DNA of 64,000 nt from Yponomeuta sedellus (Eukaryota; Arthropoda; Insecta; Lepidoptera; Yponomeutidae): positions 11,561,894 to 11,625,893 of the forward strand of contig OW203747.1 in NCBI GenBank assembly GCA_934045075.1, given 5' to 3'. A model generated the notes under the pieces. The model was not told the DNA's origin. It saw only the letters and a program-made list of their open reading frames with translations, and ran no database searches. Within the stretch, counting starts at the first letter, position 1. Each line of letters opens with the position of its first letter. The position numbers were made by a program, and so were the translations under genes. Below, one piece after another: positions 20,396 through 29,794 of the stretch.

Positions 20396-21808
20396 ATGGA
20401 GGGGAATGAAATCCCCGCTAAGCCTCCCGATATTGAGCCTTTCATCCTCACCCCTCGGCTCACCGTCACTCTGCCGCACCCGCAGCCGGATGCCTCTACG
20501 TTAGAAATCATGGATACAAGTGATCAGATATCTAGAAAGCGCCCAGCAGAGGTCAGTCCGACCAACCAAAATCCACCCAAACTTCCAAGGGCAGCTAGGT
20601 CTAAATACTCCGCTATGGACAAGGCTCCTTTTGTTGTACATGTCTCACGTGTAGAAACAGACGGGAACTCTGGGTCGACCCTACACCACATAAAGTTTGG
20701 TTTGTTTTTGCTCAGACACAACATTACCAATGTTCTACCTGACGGAATCAAGCGCCTTGGACGCAATAGAGTTGCGGTCGAATTTAAGTCTCCTGAAGAC
20801 GCTAATGCATTTTTAATGAACCCAGTACTTCAAAACAACAGCTACCAAGCTATGATACCACAATTTAACATTACCCGCATGGGCTTAGTAAGAGGTGTCC
20901 CTGCAGACTGGACAGATGAAGAAGTGTTGAGTTTCATCAATGTTCCATCAGGATGTGGCAGAGTGCTTAAAGTAAGAAGAATGAATAGAAGGGTAAATAC
21001 AGAAGGTAAGTCAGAGTGGAAACCTACTCAAACAGTGGTCTTGACTTTTGATGGCCAGTCTCTACCAAAACGCATATTTTGCTGCTACTCAGCACTTGAG
21101 GTTGAAAAGTATGTATTCCCGACAGTTCAGTGCTTCAACTGCTGCAACTTTGGCCACACACAAACACAGTGCCGTTCCAAACCACGCTGTTTTAAGTGCG
21201 GACTTGATCACCCTGGAAATGGCTGCCATATAAATGACGAGGATGTTGTATGCTTCAAATGCAATGGGGATCACCCAGCTACAAGCAGAAACTGCCCTGA
21301 GTACCTTAGACAACGAGCTGTGAAAGAAATGATGGCTGAACAATCTATATCCTATGCAGAGGCTAATAAAAAAATTCCTATGGCTAATCGCAGCTACGCC
21401 AATGTGGCTAAATCAATACCTTCCCCCCATCCTTCAGTTTACTCTGTATATGAACCATCCCAGATGCAGCATCGCACAACATCCCACCGGAAGACTGTAT
21501 TTTTGAAACCAAGGTCATACACTCAAACATCCCCAGGCTATGATAGACAAACTCATCAGTCTCTCATAAGAGACTATTCTTTTAGTCCATCCAGAAATGG
21601 TTGTGCCCTAACACAAAGTCTAAATGATGATACACCGAACAACCACATTGAGGAGCTTGTGACTTTGTTAGCAAAGCTCTTGTGTTCTAACTCCGTACCT
21701 GACCACGTTGCCCATAAACTTCATGCCATATTGGAACTGCTTAGCAATGGCCCCTCCACTCACTCTCCTTCAATGGAACGTCAGGAGTGTCAACAACAAA
21801 AAACATGA
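20396..21808 (+). CDS. LINE ORF1, nucleic-acid-binding Gag-like protein
   Basis: 470 residues. Seen: a Pro-rich N-terminus, an RRM-like middle (about residues 80-230) and three CCHC knuckles at about residues 245-299: CFNCCNFGHTQTQC, CFKCGLDHPGNGC and CFKCNGDHPATSRNC. Family knowledge: ORF1 proteins of this group coat the element RNA and act as chaperones. The start lies in a good context (CTAACCATGG) after the leader. ORF1 overlaps the start of ORF2 by 62 bp in another frame, so ORF2 is probably made by reinitiation or another unconventional route. The C-terminal ~120 residues are Ser/His-rich and low in structure. Confidence 0.92.
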   Translation: MEGNEIPAKPPDIEPFILTPRLTVTLPHPQPDASTLEIMDTSDQISRKRPAEVSPTNQNPPKLPRAARSKYSAMDKAPFVVHVSRVETDGNSGSTLHHIKFGLFLLRHNITNVLPDGIKRLGRNRVAVEFKSPEDANAFLMNPVLQNNSYQAMIPQFNITRMGLVRGVPADWTDEEVLSFINVPSGCGRVLKVRRMNRRVNTEGKSEWKPTQTVVLTFDGQSLPKRIFCCYSALEVEKYVFPTVQCFNCCNFGHTQTQCRSKPRCFKCGLDHPGNGCHINDEDVVCFKCNGDHPATSRNCPEYLRQRAVKEMMAEQSISYAEANKKIPMANRSYANVAKSIPSPHPSVYSVYEPSQMQHRTTSHRKTVFLKPRSYTQTSPGYDRQTHQSLIRDYSFSPSRNGCALTQSLNDDTPNNHIEELVTLLAKLLCSNSVPDHVAHKLHAILELLSNGPSTHSPSMERQECQQQKT

Positions 21809-24800
21809 AATTCAATATCTGATACATAAATTAAATCCAGCTGTATGCTGCTTCAGTGAGACTTGGCTTAGACCAAGCCTTAACTTTAATATAAGTAATT
21901 TTAACTGTGTTCGAAGTGACAGAATTGACAACTATGGCGGTTGCGCCATACTTGTAAATTCTAAAGTCCCCTTCTCTTCTGTAAATTTACCAAGCATAAT
22001 TAATGAGGACCATATCAATGTTGTAGCCGTCAAAGCTTTAGGCATTACTTTTGTCTCCATGTATATAGCAAATCCTCATGTTGATCTGATTTATGAGCTT
22101 AGATCCCTTTTGGTTCTATTGCAGGGCCCATTGATCATTATGGGGGATTTCAATGGACACCACTATCGCTGGGGCTCAGAACATTGTGATGCTTTTGGGG
22201 AAGAACTCATTGAAATGTTTGACGATTTGGGCCTATTAGTGCTTAATGACGGTAGAGCCACTCGGAGAGGCAATATGCATGAAAGAAAAAGCTGTGTGGA
22301 CGTAACTCTATGTTCTATTGAATTGGCATCATGCTGTATATGGGATCGACTGAACTCCACTCACGAGAGCGACCACTTCCCAATAGTAGTTGATCTGCCC
22401 TTCAAAACTCTTCCGGAAGGACCATCTAAATCGCTACTCAAATTTCGCCTTACTAGGAAGGGATGGGATACTTATTTAGATCAAGTAGAGAAGGAGATCC
22501 TAGCCCTACCTGCTTATGATACTAATCGTCCAGGTACTAACTACAGCACATTCACAGAGGCCATAAATAAAGCAGCTGAAAAAGCTTTCCCTGTTAAAAA
22601 ATCACGATTCCGAAACGTCCCATCCCCTCCTTGGTGGGATGACGAATGCACGCAAGCCATCAAAGATCGTAAAGACGCGGAAGTAAAATGCAATATCTCT
22701 TGCTCCATGCATAACTTGGTTGAATACCGTAGAATGTTGGCTAAGTCTAGACGAACTCTTCGAAGAAAAAAAAGGGCTGGATGGCATGACTTTTGCACCT
22801 CTCTCTCTCCATCCTCGACGCCCTCTCTGGTTTGGAAACAAATAAACAGATTTCGTGGCAGCTTCTCCCCAAAGGCATCATGTTTGATCTCCAAAGAAGT
22901 AGCTGAGAAGTTCTTAGCTAAGTTAGCCCCACAGTACGTTCCTAATAGAGCTGAAATAAGGATTCCCGACCTCATCCCAGGTAAACCAGTAGACCTGTTT
23001 GATGAGCCATTTTCAATAGAAGAATTAAAAACCGTAATATCACACGTAAAGGACTCATCCCCTGGTGAGGATGGGTTTCCTTATTCATTTCTTTCCAAAT
23101 CAGGCCCTAACACCTTGAATTATTTCCTCGGTCTGGTTAACACTTTCTATGAAACTGGTTTTTTGCCAGACGCCTGGAAGAAACAGTTGATCCTACCCAT
23201 TTTAAAACCTGGCAAAGATTCTGATGACCCATGTAACTTTCGCCCAATTGCCCTTTCACCCACTTTCGCGAAAGTATTAGAACATCTTGTAAAAAACAGA
23301 CTAGAATGGATCACAGAAAACAGAGATTTACTACCCCCAACCCAATTTGGATTTAGAAAGGGTTTGGGCACCATGGACAGCGTGGCGGTCTTAGTTACTG
23401 ACGCAAGAATTGCAATGAGCAAGGATAATTTAACAGTGGCTGTGTTCCTTGACATCTCATCAGCATATGACAATGTCCTGCTTTCAGTCCTCAGAAGTAA
23501 ACTTACACAGCTGAGGATCCCTGGTAAGATGGTCAGATGCATATGCACATTACTGATATCGCGGACAATTGCACTCCGGGTTCCCAATCTGGAACATGAA
23601 AGCAGAATATTGTTCAGGGGCCTACCCCAAGGTTCAGTCCTTAGCCCTATTCTATTTAATCTGTACACTTGCGATATTGGCTCCAGTCTTAACACCAACT
23701 GCCAAATCCTTCAATACGCGGATGATGTGGCAGTATATATCTCTAGCGCCTCAGCTGTGGAAGCAGCTTTGTCCATGAATATCTCTCTAAACTCCCTGAG
23801 TCAATGGCTTAACAAGCATGGACTTTCACTCTCGGCCCAAAAAAGTTCTGTTTTGGTTTTCACAAAAAAACGGAGTATCCCAGACATTGAAATTAAAATT
23901 GATAGTAATATTATCCCCCAAAAAACGTCAGTCAGATTCCTAGGCGTCATTCTCGACTCCAGACTGGCTGGTACCTTCCATATTGAACATATAATTAAAA
24001 AAACCGAGCGAGTATACTCCATTCTAAGACTCCTGGCTGGTGTCTGGTGGGGAGCCCATCCAGTCTCCATGAAACTGGTTTATGACGCGTTAATTAGGAG
24101 CGTACTGGACTATGGTTGTTTCGTTCTTGAGCCAATCAACAAGACGGCACTTGTAAAGCTGGATCGCATTCAATTTAAATGCCTGCGAATGATACTGGGC
24201 TGTATGAAATCAACCCCCACTAATGCCCTTCAGGTTGAAGCTTGTGAACCACCCCTTTGTCTCCGTCGTCGCTATCTAGCCGACCGATTTGTGACTAAAG
24301 TTATGTCCAGATCATCTCACATTCTTATTAAAAAGTTACGTGAACTGGACACTGAAACCGGTGTAGGTCCCAGGCAAAAAGAGATCCCATTAATTCTTAA
24401 AAGCTACAGAAAGTTAAAATCTTTTGAAGGATCACTGATCTCAACAAAAAAGGTCCCACTGTTTGAGTACAACTTTAAGACCCTCCAATCAACACCGGAC
24501 ATTGTTTTGAGTATTGGTATTGGCAAGAACAACCCATCTGCAAATATAATTTTCAATTCAGTTGCTGGCGAGCTATGGAATGGGTATCAATTATTTTTCA
24601 CGGACGCTTCAAAACTGTCCCAATCTTCCCCAGTTGGTGTAGCGGTATTTCTCCAGAATTCAAAATTAACATTACAATTCAAATGCCCACCTGTAGCTTC
24701 TGTCTTTACTGGTGAATGCATTGGTGTTTTGGAAGCATGTCTATTTGTAGAGTCACACAATATAAAAAAAGCAGCAATCTTTACGGACTCACTGAGCTGC

Positions 24801-25472
24801 CTGCAAACTCTTAGCCAGAACCAGTTTAAAAGTAAAATCAATAGCAAATTAATTCTTGAAATCAGGCATGCCCTGGTCCGTTGCCGCGGCAAAAACCTAG
24901 AGGTGGTTTTGGTTTGGATCCCTGGCCACTCAGGAATCGTCGGTAACGAATATGCTGATAACTTTGCTAAACAAGCGTGCGGTCAAGAGGTGGATTTGAG
25001 GTACTATTCCCACTACCCTTATGACCTTCTGTCCTTGCCGAAAAAACAACTTGAGGAGTCTTGGCTGAACGCGTGGCGAGAAAGTAGTCGCATTAAAGGA
25101 GAAAAATTTTTTAGTATTCAACCAGCTATTAGAGCCAAGCCTTGGTTTTACAAATTTAAAAAAGTCGGTAAACGAGTGATATCGGTACTTTGTAGGCTGC
25201 GGATTGGCCACTGCTGCACGCCTGTTTTCTTGAACAAAATTAGAGTGAGGGATAATTCACTGTGTGAGTGTGGATTAGAGGACGGTGACCTAGATCATAT
25301 ATTTTTCAATTGCCCATTGAATCAAAACTCAATAAACATCTATACTATTCTACCTTCCTTAAATGTTCCCTTACCTACAAACTTCAGAACGCTTTTAACA
25401 TACCTGTCGTCCATAGACGACCTATATATATTACTTATTAAATTTGTGGGAGAAAATAAGATAAAATTGTAA
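21747..25472 (+). CDS. LINE ORF2: endonuclease, reverse transcriptase, RNase H
   Basis: From the ATG at 21747 this is 1241 residues; an upstream in-frame ATG at 21708 is possible, but the endonuclease starts right after 21747 (LLQWNVRSVNNKKHEI). APE-type endonuclease: N and E near the start (SETW), GDFNGHH at about residue 133, SDHFPI at about 207. Reverse transcriptase: LPQGSVLSPILFNLY and catalytic YADDV at about 656. RNase H: FFTDASK at about 950, IFTDS at about 1010 and IPGHSGIVGNEYAD at about 1058, with the acidic and His residues in place. A C-terminal Cys/His motif (CECGLEDGDLDHIFFNC) follows. No stop or frameshift is visible, so this copy may be active or only recently inserted. Confidence 0.95.
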   Translation: MAPPLTLLQWNVRSVNNKKHEIQYLIHKLNPAVCCFSETWLRPSLNFNISNFNCVRSDRIDNYGGCAILVNSKVPFSSVNLPSIINEDHINVVAVKALGITFVSMYIANPHVDLIYELRSLLVLLQGPLIIMGDFNGHHYRWGSEHCDAFGEELIEMFDDLGLLVLNDGRATRRGNMHERKSCVDVTLCSIELASCCIWDRLNSTHESDHFPIVVDLPFKTLPEGPSKSLLKFRLTRKGWDTYLDQVEKEILALPAYDTNRPGTNYSTFTEAINKAAEKAFPVKKSRFRNVPSPPWWDDECTQAIKDRKDAEVKCNISCSMHNLVEYRRMLAKSRRTLRRKKRAGWHDFCTSLSPSSTPSLVWKQINRFRGSFSPKASCLISKEVAEKFLAKLAPQYVPNRAEIRIPDLIPGKPVDLFDEPFSIEELKTVISHVKDSSPGEDGFPYSFLSKSGPNTLNYFLGLVNTFYETGFLPDAWKKQLILPILKPGKDSDDPCNFRPIALSPTFAKVLEHLVKNRLEWITENRDLLPPTQFGFRKGLGTMDSVAVLVTDARIAMSKDNLTVAVFLDISSAYDNVLLSVLRSKLTQLRIPGKMVRCICTLLISRTIALRVPNLEHESRILFRGLPQGSVLSPILFNLYTCDIGSSLNTNCQILQYADDVAVYISSASAVEAALSMNISLNSLSQWLNKHGLSLSAQKSSVLVFTKKRSIPDIEIKIDSNIIPQKTSVRFLGVILDSRLAGTFHIEHIIKKTERVYSILRLLAGVWWGAHPVSMKLVYDALIRSVLDYGCFVLEPINKTALVKLDRIQFKCLRMILGCMKSTPTNALQVEACEPPLCLRRRYLADRFVTKVMSRSSHILIKKLRELDTETGVGPRQKEIPLILKSYRKLKSFEGSLISTKKVPLFEYNFKTLQSTPDIVLSIGIGKNNPSANIIFNSVAGELWNGYQLFFTDASKLSQSSPVGVAVFLQNSKLTLQFKCPPVASVFTGECIGVLEACLFVESHNIKKAAIFTDSLSCLQTLSQNQFKSKINSKLILEIRHALVRCRGKNLEVVLVWIPGHSGIVGNEYADNFAKQACGQEVDLRYYSHYPYDLLSLPKKQLEESWLNAWRESSRIKGEKFFSIQPAIRAKPWFYKFKKVGKRVISVLCRLRIGHCCTPVFLNKIRVRDNSLCECGLEDGDLDHIFFNCPLNQNSINIYTILPSLNVPLPTNFRTLLTYLSSIDDLYILLIKFVGENKIKL

Positions 25473-26024
25473 AAATGTTCGTCCGTCTAAATATCGGTTT
25501 TAGGTATATATTTGTGTTATTCATGTTAAATGTTTAACTTTAGAGACATTAACTCGTTTCACCTATATAAGTAATTCTATTATTCTATTATAACTAACTT
25601 TGTTGTTACATAATTATATTGTTCTCTTACAGGTGTGTCCGTCTGCATGAACAAAAGTTTAAAATATTAACAAATAAATATTGGGAGTTATCAGAATTTT
25701 GTACTGGGCTACAGTTTGCACTTTGACTTATTCACATGTGAAGCCAGACACTTGACATTGGCAGTATTAGTCGACAGCGGCTGGTTGCCATAACTACTAA
25801 AATTCAATTCAATTCAAAACAACAGCTGATGAACAGAACAGCACAAATTAGAAAGAATGAAACAAGAATTGAATTGAACAGAAATTGAAGAAAGGAGCAA
25901 ATTGTGTTGCATATTCTTCGGTTTCCTTTGTTTAATTAATCCGTGTTCGAATTGCTTATTCGTCTCTGGTTGACCACCAACCTCCCTATTTCGCAACGCA
26001 ACGCTAGAACAAAGAAATCCGAAG

Positions 26025-27507
26025 ATGTTCAAGAAAATCCAACAATTCTTCAGCTTTTGGTATTTACGGTATATGTTGGCCACTGAGATGTACATGGTGG
26101 AGCCCTGGGAGCGAGCAGTGATCCGTATCCTTTTAATTTTTTAACAATACTACATCAAAAGTCTTTCAGAAAAGAGTGGTAAGCGCGAGAGGTTTCACAA
26201 CTAGAAATAGTGTATTTGTTAGATGACTCTCTAGTTTTTCATCAAATCTATACAGTGCTACTTTTAAAGGGATAATCTTAAAGTACTGAAATAGACGCAT
26301 TTGAATAATGTTGGTTTTTTATGAAGGAATGTACTACAAATAGGACACAATTGATGATAACCGTGACATGACATAGTTGGACTAGAACTAGATGTCATTT
26401 TATACTATTTTCTAGTCGTCTTATCTATATTATAGTATTGCAATGTCATTGCTGTATGGTGTCGGCCTAGAGAATAGCATCAACCCAAATTCTTCCCGCG
26501 GGTGTCGTAAAAGGCGACTAAGGGTCACGAACCTGGGTTGGGCAGCAGCGCCCCCTGCAGTACAATTCCGCCGAACTGCGATCGCCAACCCGCATGCCCC
26601 GCATGGGGACTATGGGCATTACCCCCAAATGATGGTACAACCTTGCGTTATGGCGCTCATTAGGAGAGGGCTGTGTCCAGCAGTGGACTAATATAGCCTG
26701 AAGAAGAAAAAGAACAATGTCATTGAAGTGAAATCGTCGTAAATCGATCCATATTCATCCAGTGCTGTATATAGTTAGGCCTGGAATTTCTGCATTTAAC
26801 CTCATAGTTCACCCGAAGTGAGAGCTGAGGTATGGTTACCCTTTAGATGCTAGGTTTTCCTCACGATTTTTTCCTTCACAGTTAGCAGGTGGTGCTATAA
26901 CTACACAAATGTATTTTTTCATGTAGCCTGTTAACATCCCACTGCGGCACACTCTCAGAGAGAGAATGTTATTTATCAAATTTAAATATGAAATAAAATA
27001 GATAACTGTACCTACAAATTAGGTAGACAAATTGCACTAAGAAATTAATGATGTCTGCAAAGAATTGTCTAGATAGATTAGATAGATCTCTGCCTACCCC
27101 TCTGGCATACAGGCGTGAGGTTATTTATGTATGGATTACTGCTATCAGCAATAAGGCAGCAAAATGTACCTCTTCTTTTGCAACTGTGGTCTCTGTAATT
27201 ATTTTCTGGTGTGTACATAAAGAATATTCATATCTTACCCAACATTTTAGAAAGTGACCCTTCCATAAACAAGATAATTAGCGGAGGTGTAACAACCATC
27301 ACATAATATATTTAACCAGACTTGCAACGTCAGTAGTTTTGGCCAAACCTAGTCTACTACCATCCTAAATTGACCATAACAACCTTAACTGTACTATCAG
27401 ATGTTCTTTATGCTGTGATTTTCGGACTGTTCTGGTACTTCAACTATTCAATAGTTGTATCGGGCATCGCACAGTTGAGAGGTTCCGGTATGGAGAAGAT
27501 TTTATGA
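26025..27507 (+). CDS. Serine palmitoyltransferase small subunit (SPTSSA/B-like)
   Basis: Two small exons, 26025-26124 and 27401-27507, join in frame to 68 residues. Exon 1 ends YMVEPWERAVI, the hallmark of ssSPT proteins (Tyr-x-Leu/Val-Glu-Pro-Trp-Glu-Arg), preceded by an aromatic FFSFWYLRY segment. Exon 2 continues without a gap into the membrane segment (VLYAVIFGLFWYFNYSIVV), in line with the G-x-x-x-Y-x-x-Y pattern of the human proteins, and ends at TGA. In the family, this ER membrane subunit activates the SPTLC1/SPTLC2 core and helps set acyl-CoA choice in the first step of sphingolipid synthesis. The donor (GTATCC) is weak; the acceptor (…CTATCAG) is ordinary. A LINE inserted 212 bp upstream and a SINE-like copy lies in the intron. 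Confidence 0.82.
26449..26712 (+). mobile_element. LINE-tailed short element (family B) in the SPTSS intron
   Basis: Nearly complete copy: head GGTGTCGGCCTAGAGAATAG, middle TTCCCGCGGGTGTCGTAAAAG, then GTACAATTCCRCC…AACCCGCATGCCC, and 3' end GTCCAGCAGTGGACTAATAT with a GAAGAA tail. The last ~70 bp matches the C-terminal coding end of LINE remnants elsewhere in the window. Confidence 0.75.
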
Positions 27508-27750
27508 AGAGAATCAGTGAATTACTTTATTTTTATGTTGAATGAAACGTCATGTTATACAAAACAGTTTTTATAATGTTATGATATACAGTGTCACCTA
27601 CAATTTTAAGCATAAATTGATAGAGCATAGCAACTAACTGATTTGTCTCTGTATCTTTTCAATCTATCAAGTCTGCTTTTCTTTATTTATCTATCAAGTC
27701 TGCTTTTCTATTATTTTCACTTTGAAATGTGGTCCGAGGCAGCACTAGAC

Positions 27751-27756
27751 AATAAA
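27751..27756 (+). promoter_or_regulatory. Candidate poly(A) signal of the SPTSS gene
   Basis: AATAAA 244 bp downstream of the stop codon, before the end of the convergent UBE3D-like gene. Confidence 0.4.
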
Positions 27757-28225
27757 TTCATAGAATATTCTAGATAAACATATAATAGACTATAGTTTGC
27801 AAGAATTTCTTACATATTTTCTTTGAAAACCAAAAATAAAAATAGGTAAGGAAAAGGTGATTGGTTGGTGTAAATAGGTTTACATGTTACAAAATTTAAA
27901 TATTTTCTAGTGCTGTCATTAGATCATGTTTTACTGACAGAATATGCATTGTGTTCCAAATTTACTACTGTGTCGGTGCGACCAAATATGCTTTTGAGAT
28001 AAGAGCAACCTTAAATTGTTTTAAATACATAAGTATCGTAACTTTTAATCTATTCATTCCAAAGAGTGTTAAAATAATAAAATAAAATTATAATGAAGTT
28101 TAAAGATATTTCAATTAATATTATTTGATTGGTTATAAAATTAAAATTCTTGGAAAGAGCAATAATAAATAAATGGGATTACGTAGGTATTAACAAAAAA
28201 TACATTTAACCACAAAGCAATTTAC

Positions 28226-28231
28226 TTTATT
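28226..28231 (-). promoter_or_regulatory. Candidate poly(A) signal shared by UBE3D-like and perhaps DcpS transcripts
   Basis: TTTATT on the plus strand is AATAAA on the minus strand, about 260 bp after the UBE3D-like stop. No AATAAA lies in the 58 bp between the DcpS stop and the UBE3D-like start. Confidence 0.4.
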
Positions 28232-28488
28232 TACTTATGAAAATAGATAATTTTTAACCATTCAGATTCGAAAGCCACATAAAATTCTCAGTTACATACA
28301 TAGCAGATTTATAAGGTTGCAATTCTTTACTATCAATGGTCCACATAACATGCCTGTTTATTGAAATTAACTGAGGCAAGTTTTCCCTAGATTAACTGGT
28401 GGTAATTTCCATAATCAATTATTTCAAAGTTGTTTAGGTAATTTTCTTCATTGTAAAAAGACTATACATTAATAGTTTGGAATAAGTT

Positions 28489-29736
28489 TTACATTTTCAA
28501 ATAGCTAATAGTGTAACCGTTAGTATAACGGAACGGATCAGGCAATTTCAACGACATGCATTTCAGATGTTCTACACCAGTGCAGTACATATGCTTTGAA
28601 ATCTCAGTTGTCGCCACAGTGGGGTCAGATATCCACATTTCTACCTCCTCATTCAAGGACTCCTCGACTTTATAGAGTATTTTTGTAAGATTGCTGGACT
28701 TCAGTCTGACTTTGTCTTCTTCAACTGTTGCTACATTTTGGAGTACTTGCAATTTCTTATCCATGATCCAAATGAGCAGGTATTGTTTTTTGGCTGCTGA
28801 AATAGTGCATTCTAGTACCATTTTGCACATGACTGAGTATTGCAGACCCAGATTGTATTCTTTAGCCATGAATTCTATTGTATAAATGAAGTCGTTTATA
28901 TTGGAATCTTCTGAGATTGGGTGATTATGTTTGAAAACTTGCATATCGTTTTCATTCTGCTTGATTTTTACTGTAGAGTTGTAAAGTTGGACAGAGTCTT
29001 TGGCTTTCAAGCCTAACCAAGCTAGACACCTGTTGCAATGGTATACATCTCTTTTGCCATTAAATTTGTTAGTTTTCTCGGACATACATGTAGAATGTAC
29101 AAGGAAATAAGTGAGCCGGTAGAGAAAATCTGTTTTATGTGGCTTCACTTCAATTTCATGGCTAGAACTGCTCCCATGGCAGTTGCAAAACCACTCTGAC
29201 ATATCAAGGTTTGATGAAGGCAACTCCAGAATCCTGTCAAACTTGATAAAACTCTCAGAGATAACATTGGAGCAGTTTTTACAAGTGACTTTCACGTCTT
29301 CATCAACTTTCACATTAATTTTCAAATCATCTTTAACTTCGGTTGAATCATTTGAATTTGCAGCTAAGAGTTCTTTATAAAAGCTCCCGCCGTCTTTGGC
29401 TTCTGTCAATATGCGGAATGAAATATTGTTTTTGTCTACTTTGAGACCAGACATGGAATTTGGTATAATCTGGCAGAATTCCTTTATAGGAATCACCGTT
29501 GTGACCTCGTCATCTTCAGAATAGCAGTCTGACAGGCTCTCTATCGACGACAGACTGTCGTTACGCCTTTTAGTGCAACTATCATTGGGATAGTAGTTGA
29601 AAATTATATCGTTGGCCTGTATGCTTATTTCCAAGTTACAATTTTTGCTCAAATCCACTGAAGTTGTTATGTAGACGTTACAGCTTCTCAACCTGGAGCG
29701 TAACTCCATAAAAATATTCTTGATCAGCATCTTCAC
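28489..29736 (-). CDS. UBE3D-like E3 ubiquitin ligase (HECT_2 / UBE2C-binding type)
   Basis: Single exon, 415 residues from the ATG at 29736; a second Met two codons later is an alternative start. Seen: CKNCSNVI near residue 150, the WFCNCHG cluster near 185, a DVYHCNRCLAWLGLK Cys pair near 237, an all-alpha/beta remainder rich in Ile/Leu, and a conserved-looking C-terminus (LKLPDPFRYTNGYTISYL). The Cys pairs, the WFC(N)C block and the length (human UBE3D is ~390 residues) fit the HECT_2 family, which binds E2 enzymes such as UBE2C and forms ubiquitin thioesters. It starts 58 bp after the DcpS stop on the same strand. Assignment by motif recall; a search could still change the name. Confidence 0.72.
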   Translation of the reverse strand: MKMLIKNIFMELRSRLRSCNVYITTSVDLSKNCNLEISIQANDIIFNYYPNDSCTKRRNDSLSSIESLSDCYSEDDEVTTVIPIKEFCQIIPNSMSGLKVDKNNISFRILTEAKDGGSFYKELLAANSNDSTEVKDDLKINVKVDEDVKVTCKNCSNVISESFIKFDRILELPSSNLDMSEWFCNCHGSSSSHEIEVKPHKTDFLYRLTYFLVHSTCMSEKTNKFNGKRDVYHCNRCLAWLGLKAKDSVQLYNSTVKIKQNENDMQVFKHNHPISEDSNINDFIYTIEFMAKEYNLGLQYSVMCKMVLECTISAAKKQYLLIWIMDKKLQVLQNVATVEEDKVRLKSSNLTKILYKVEESLNEEVEMWISDPTVATTEISKHMYCTGVEHLKCMSLKLPDPFRYTNGYTISYLKM

Positions 29737-29794
29737 TTACAATTACACCCCAAAATACTATGATATTCCAGGACAATACGAAACACAAACTAGT

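Larger units (their letters stand above)
20215..25813 (+). mobile_element. Full-length LINE (RNase H-bearing, I-like), apparently intact
   Basis: The body is flanked by an exact 13-bp target duplication TCAAAACAACAGC (20202-20214 and 25814-25826). It holds a ~180-bp 5' leader, ORF1 (20396-21808), an overlapping ORF2 (21747-25472), a 341-bp 3' untranslated region, and a short tail of AATTC repeats instead of poly(A). Both ORFs are uninterrupted. Gag-type zinc knuckles with an APE endonuclease, reverse transcriptase and RNase H point to the I-like group; clade placement is from domain order only. Confidence 0.93.

Noticed and set aside
22541..23698. Long minus-strand open frames inside the LINE
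   Set aside because: Shadows of ORF2 on the opposite strand.
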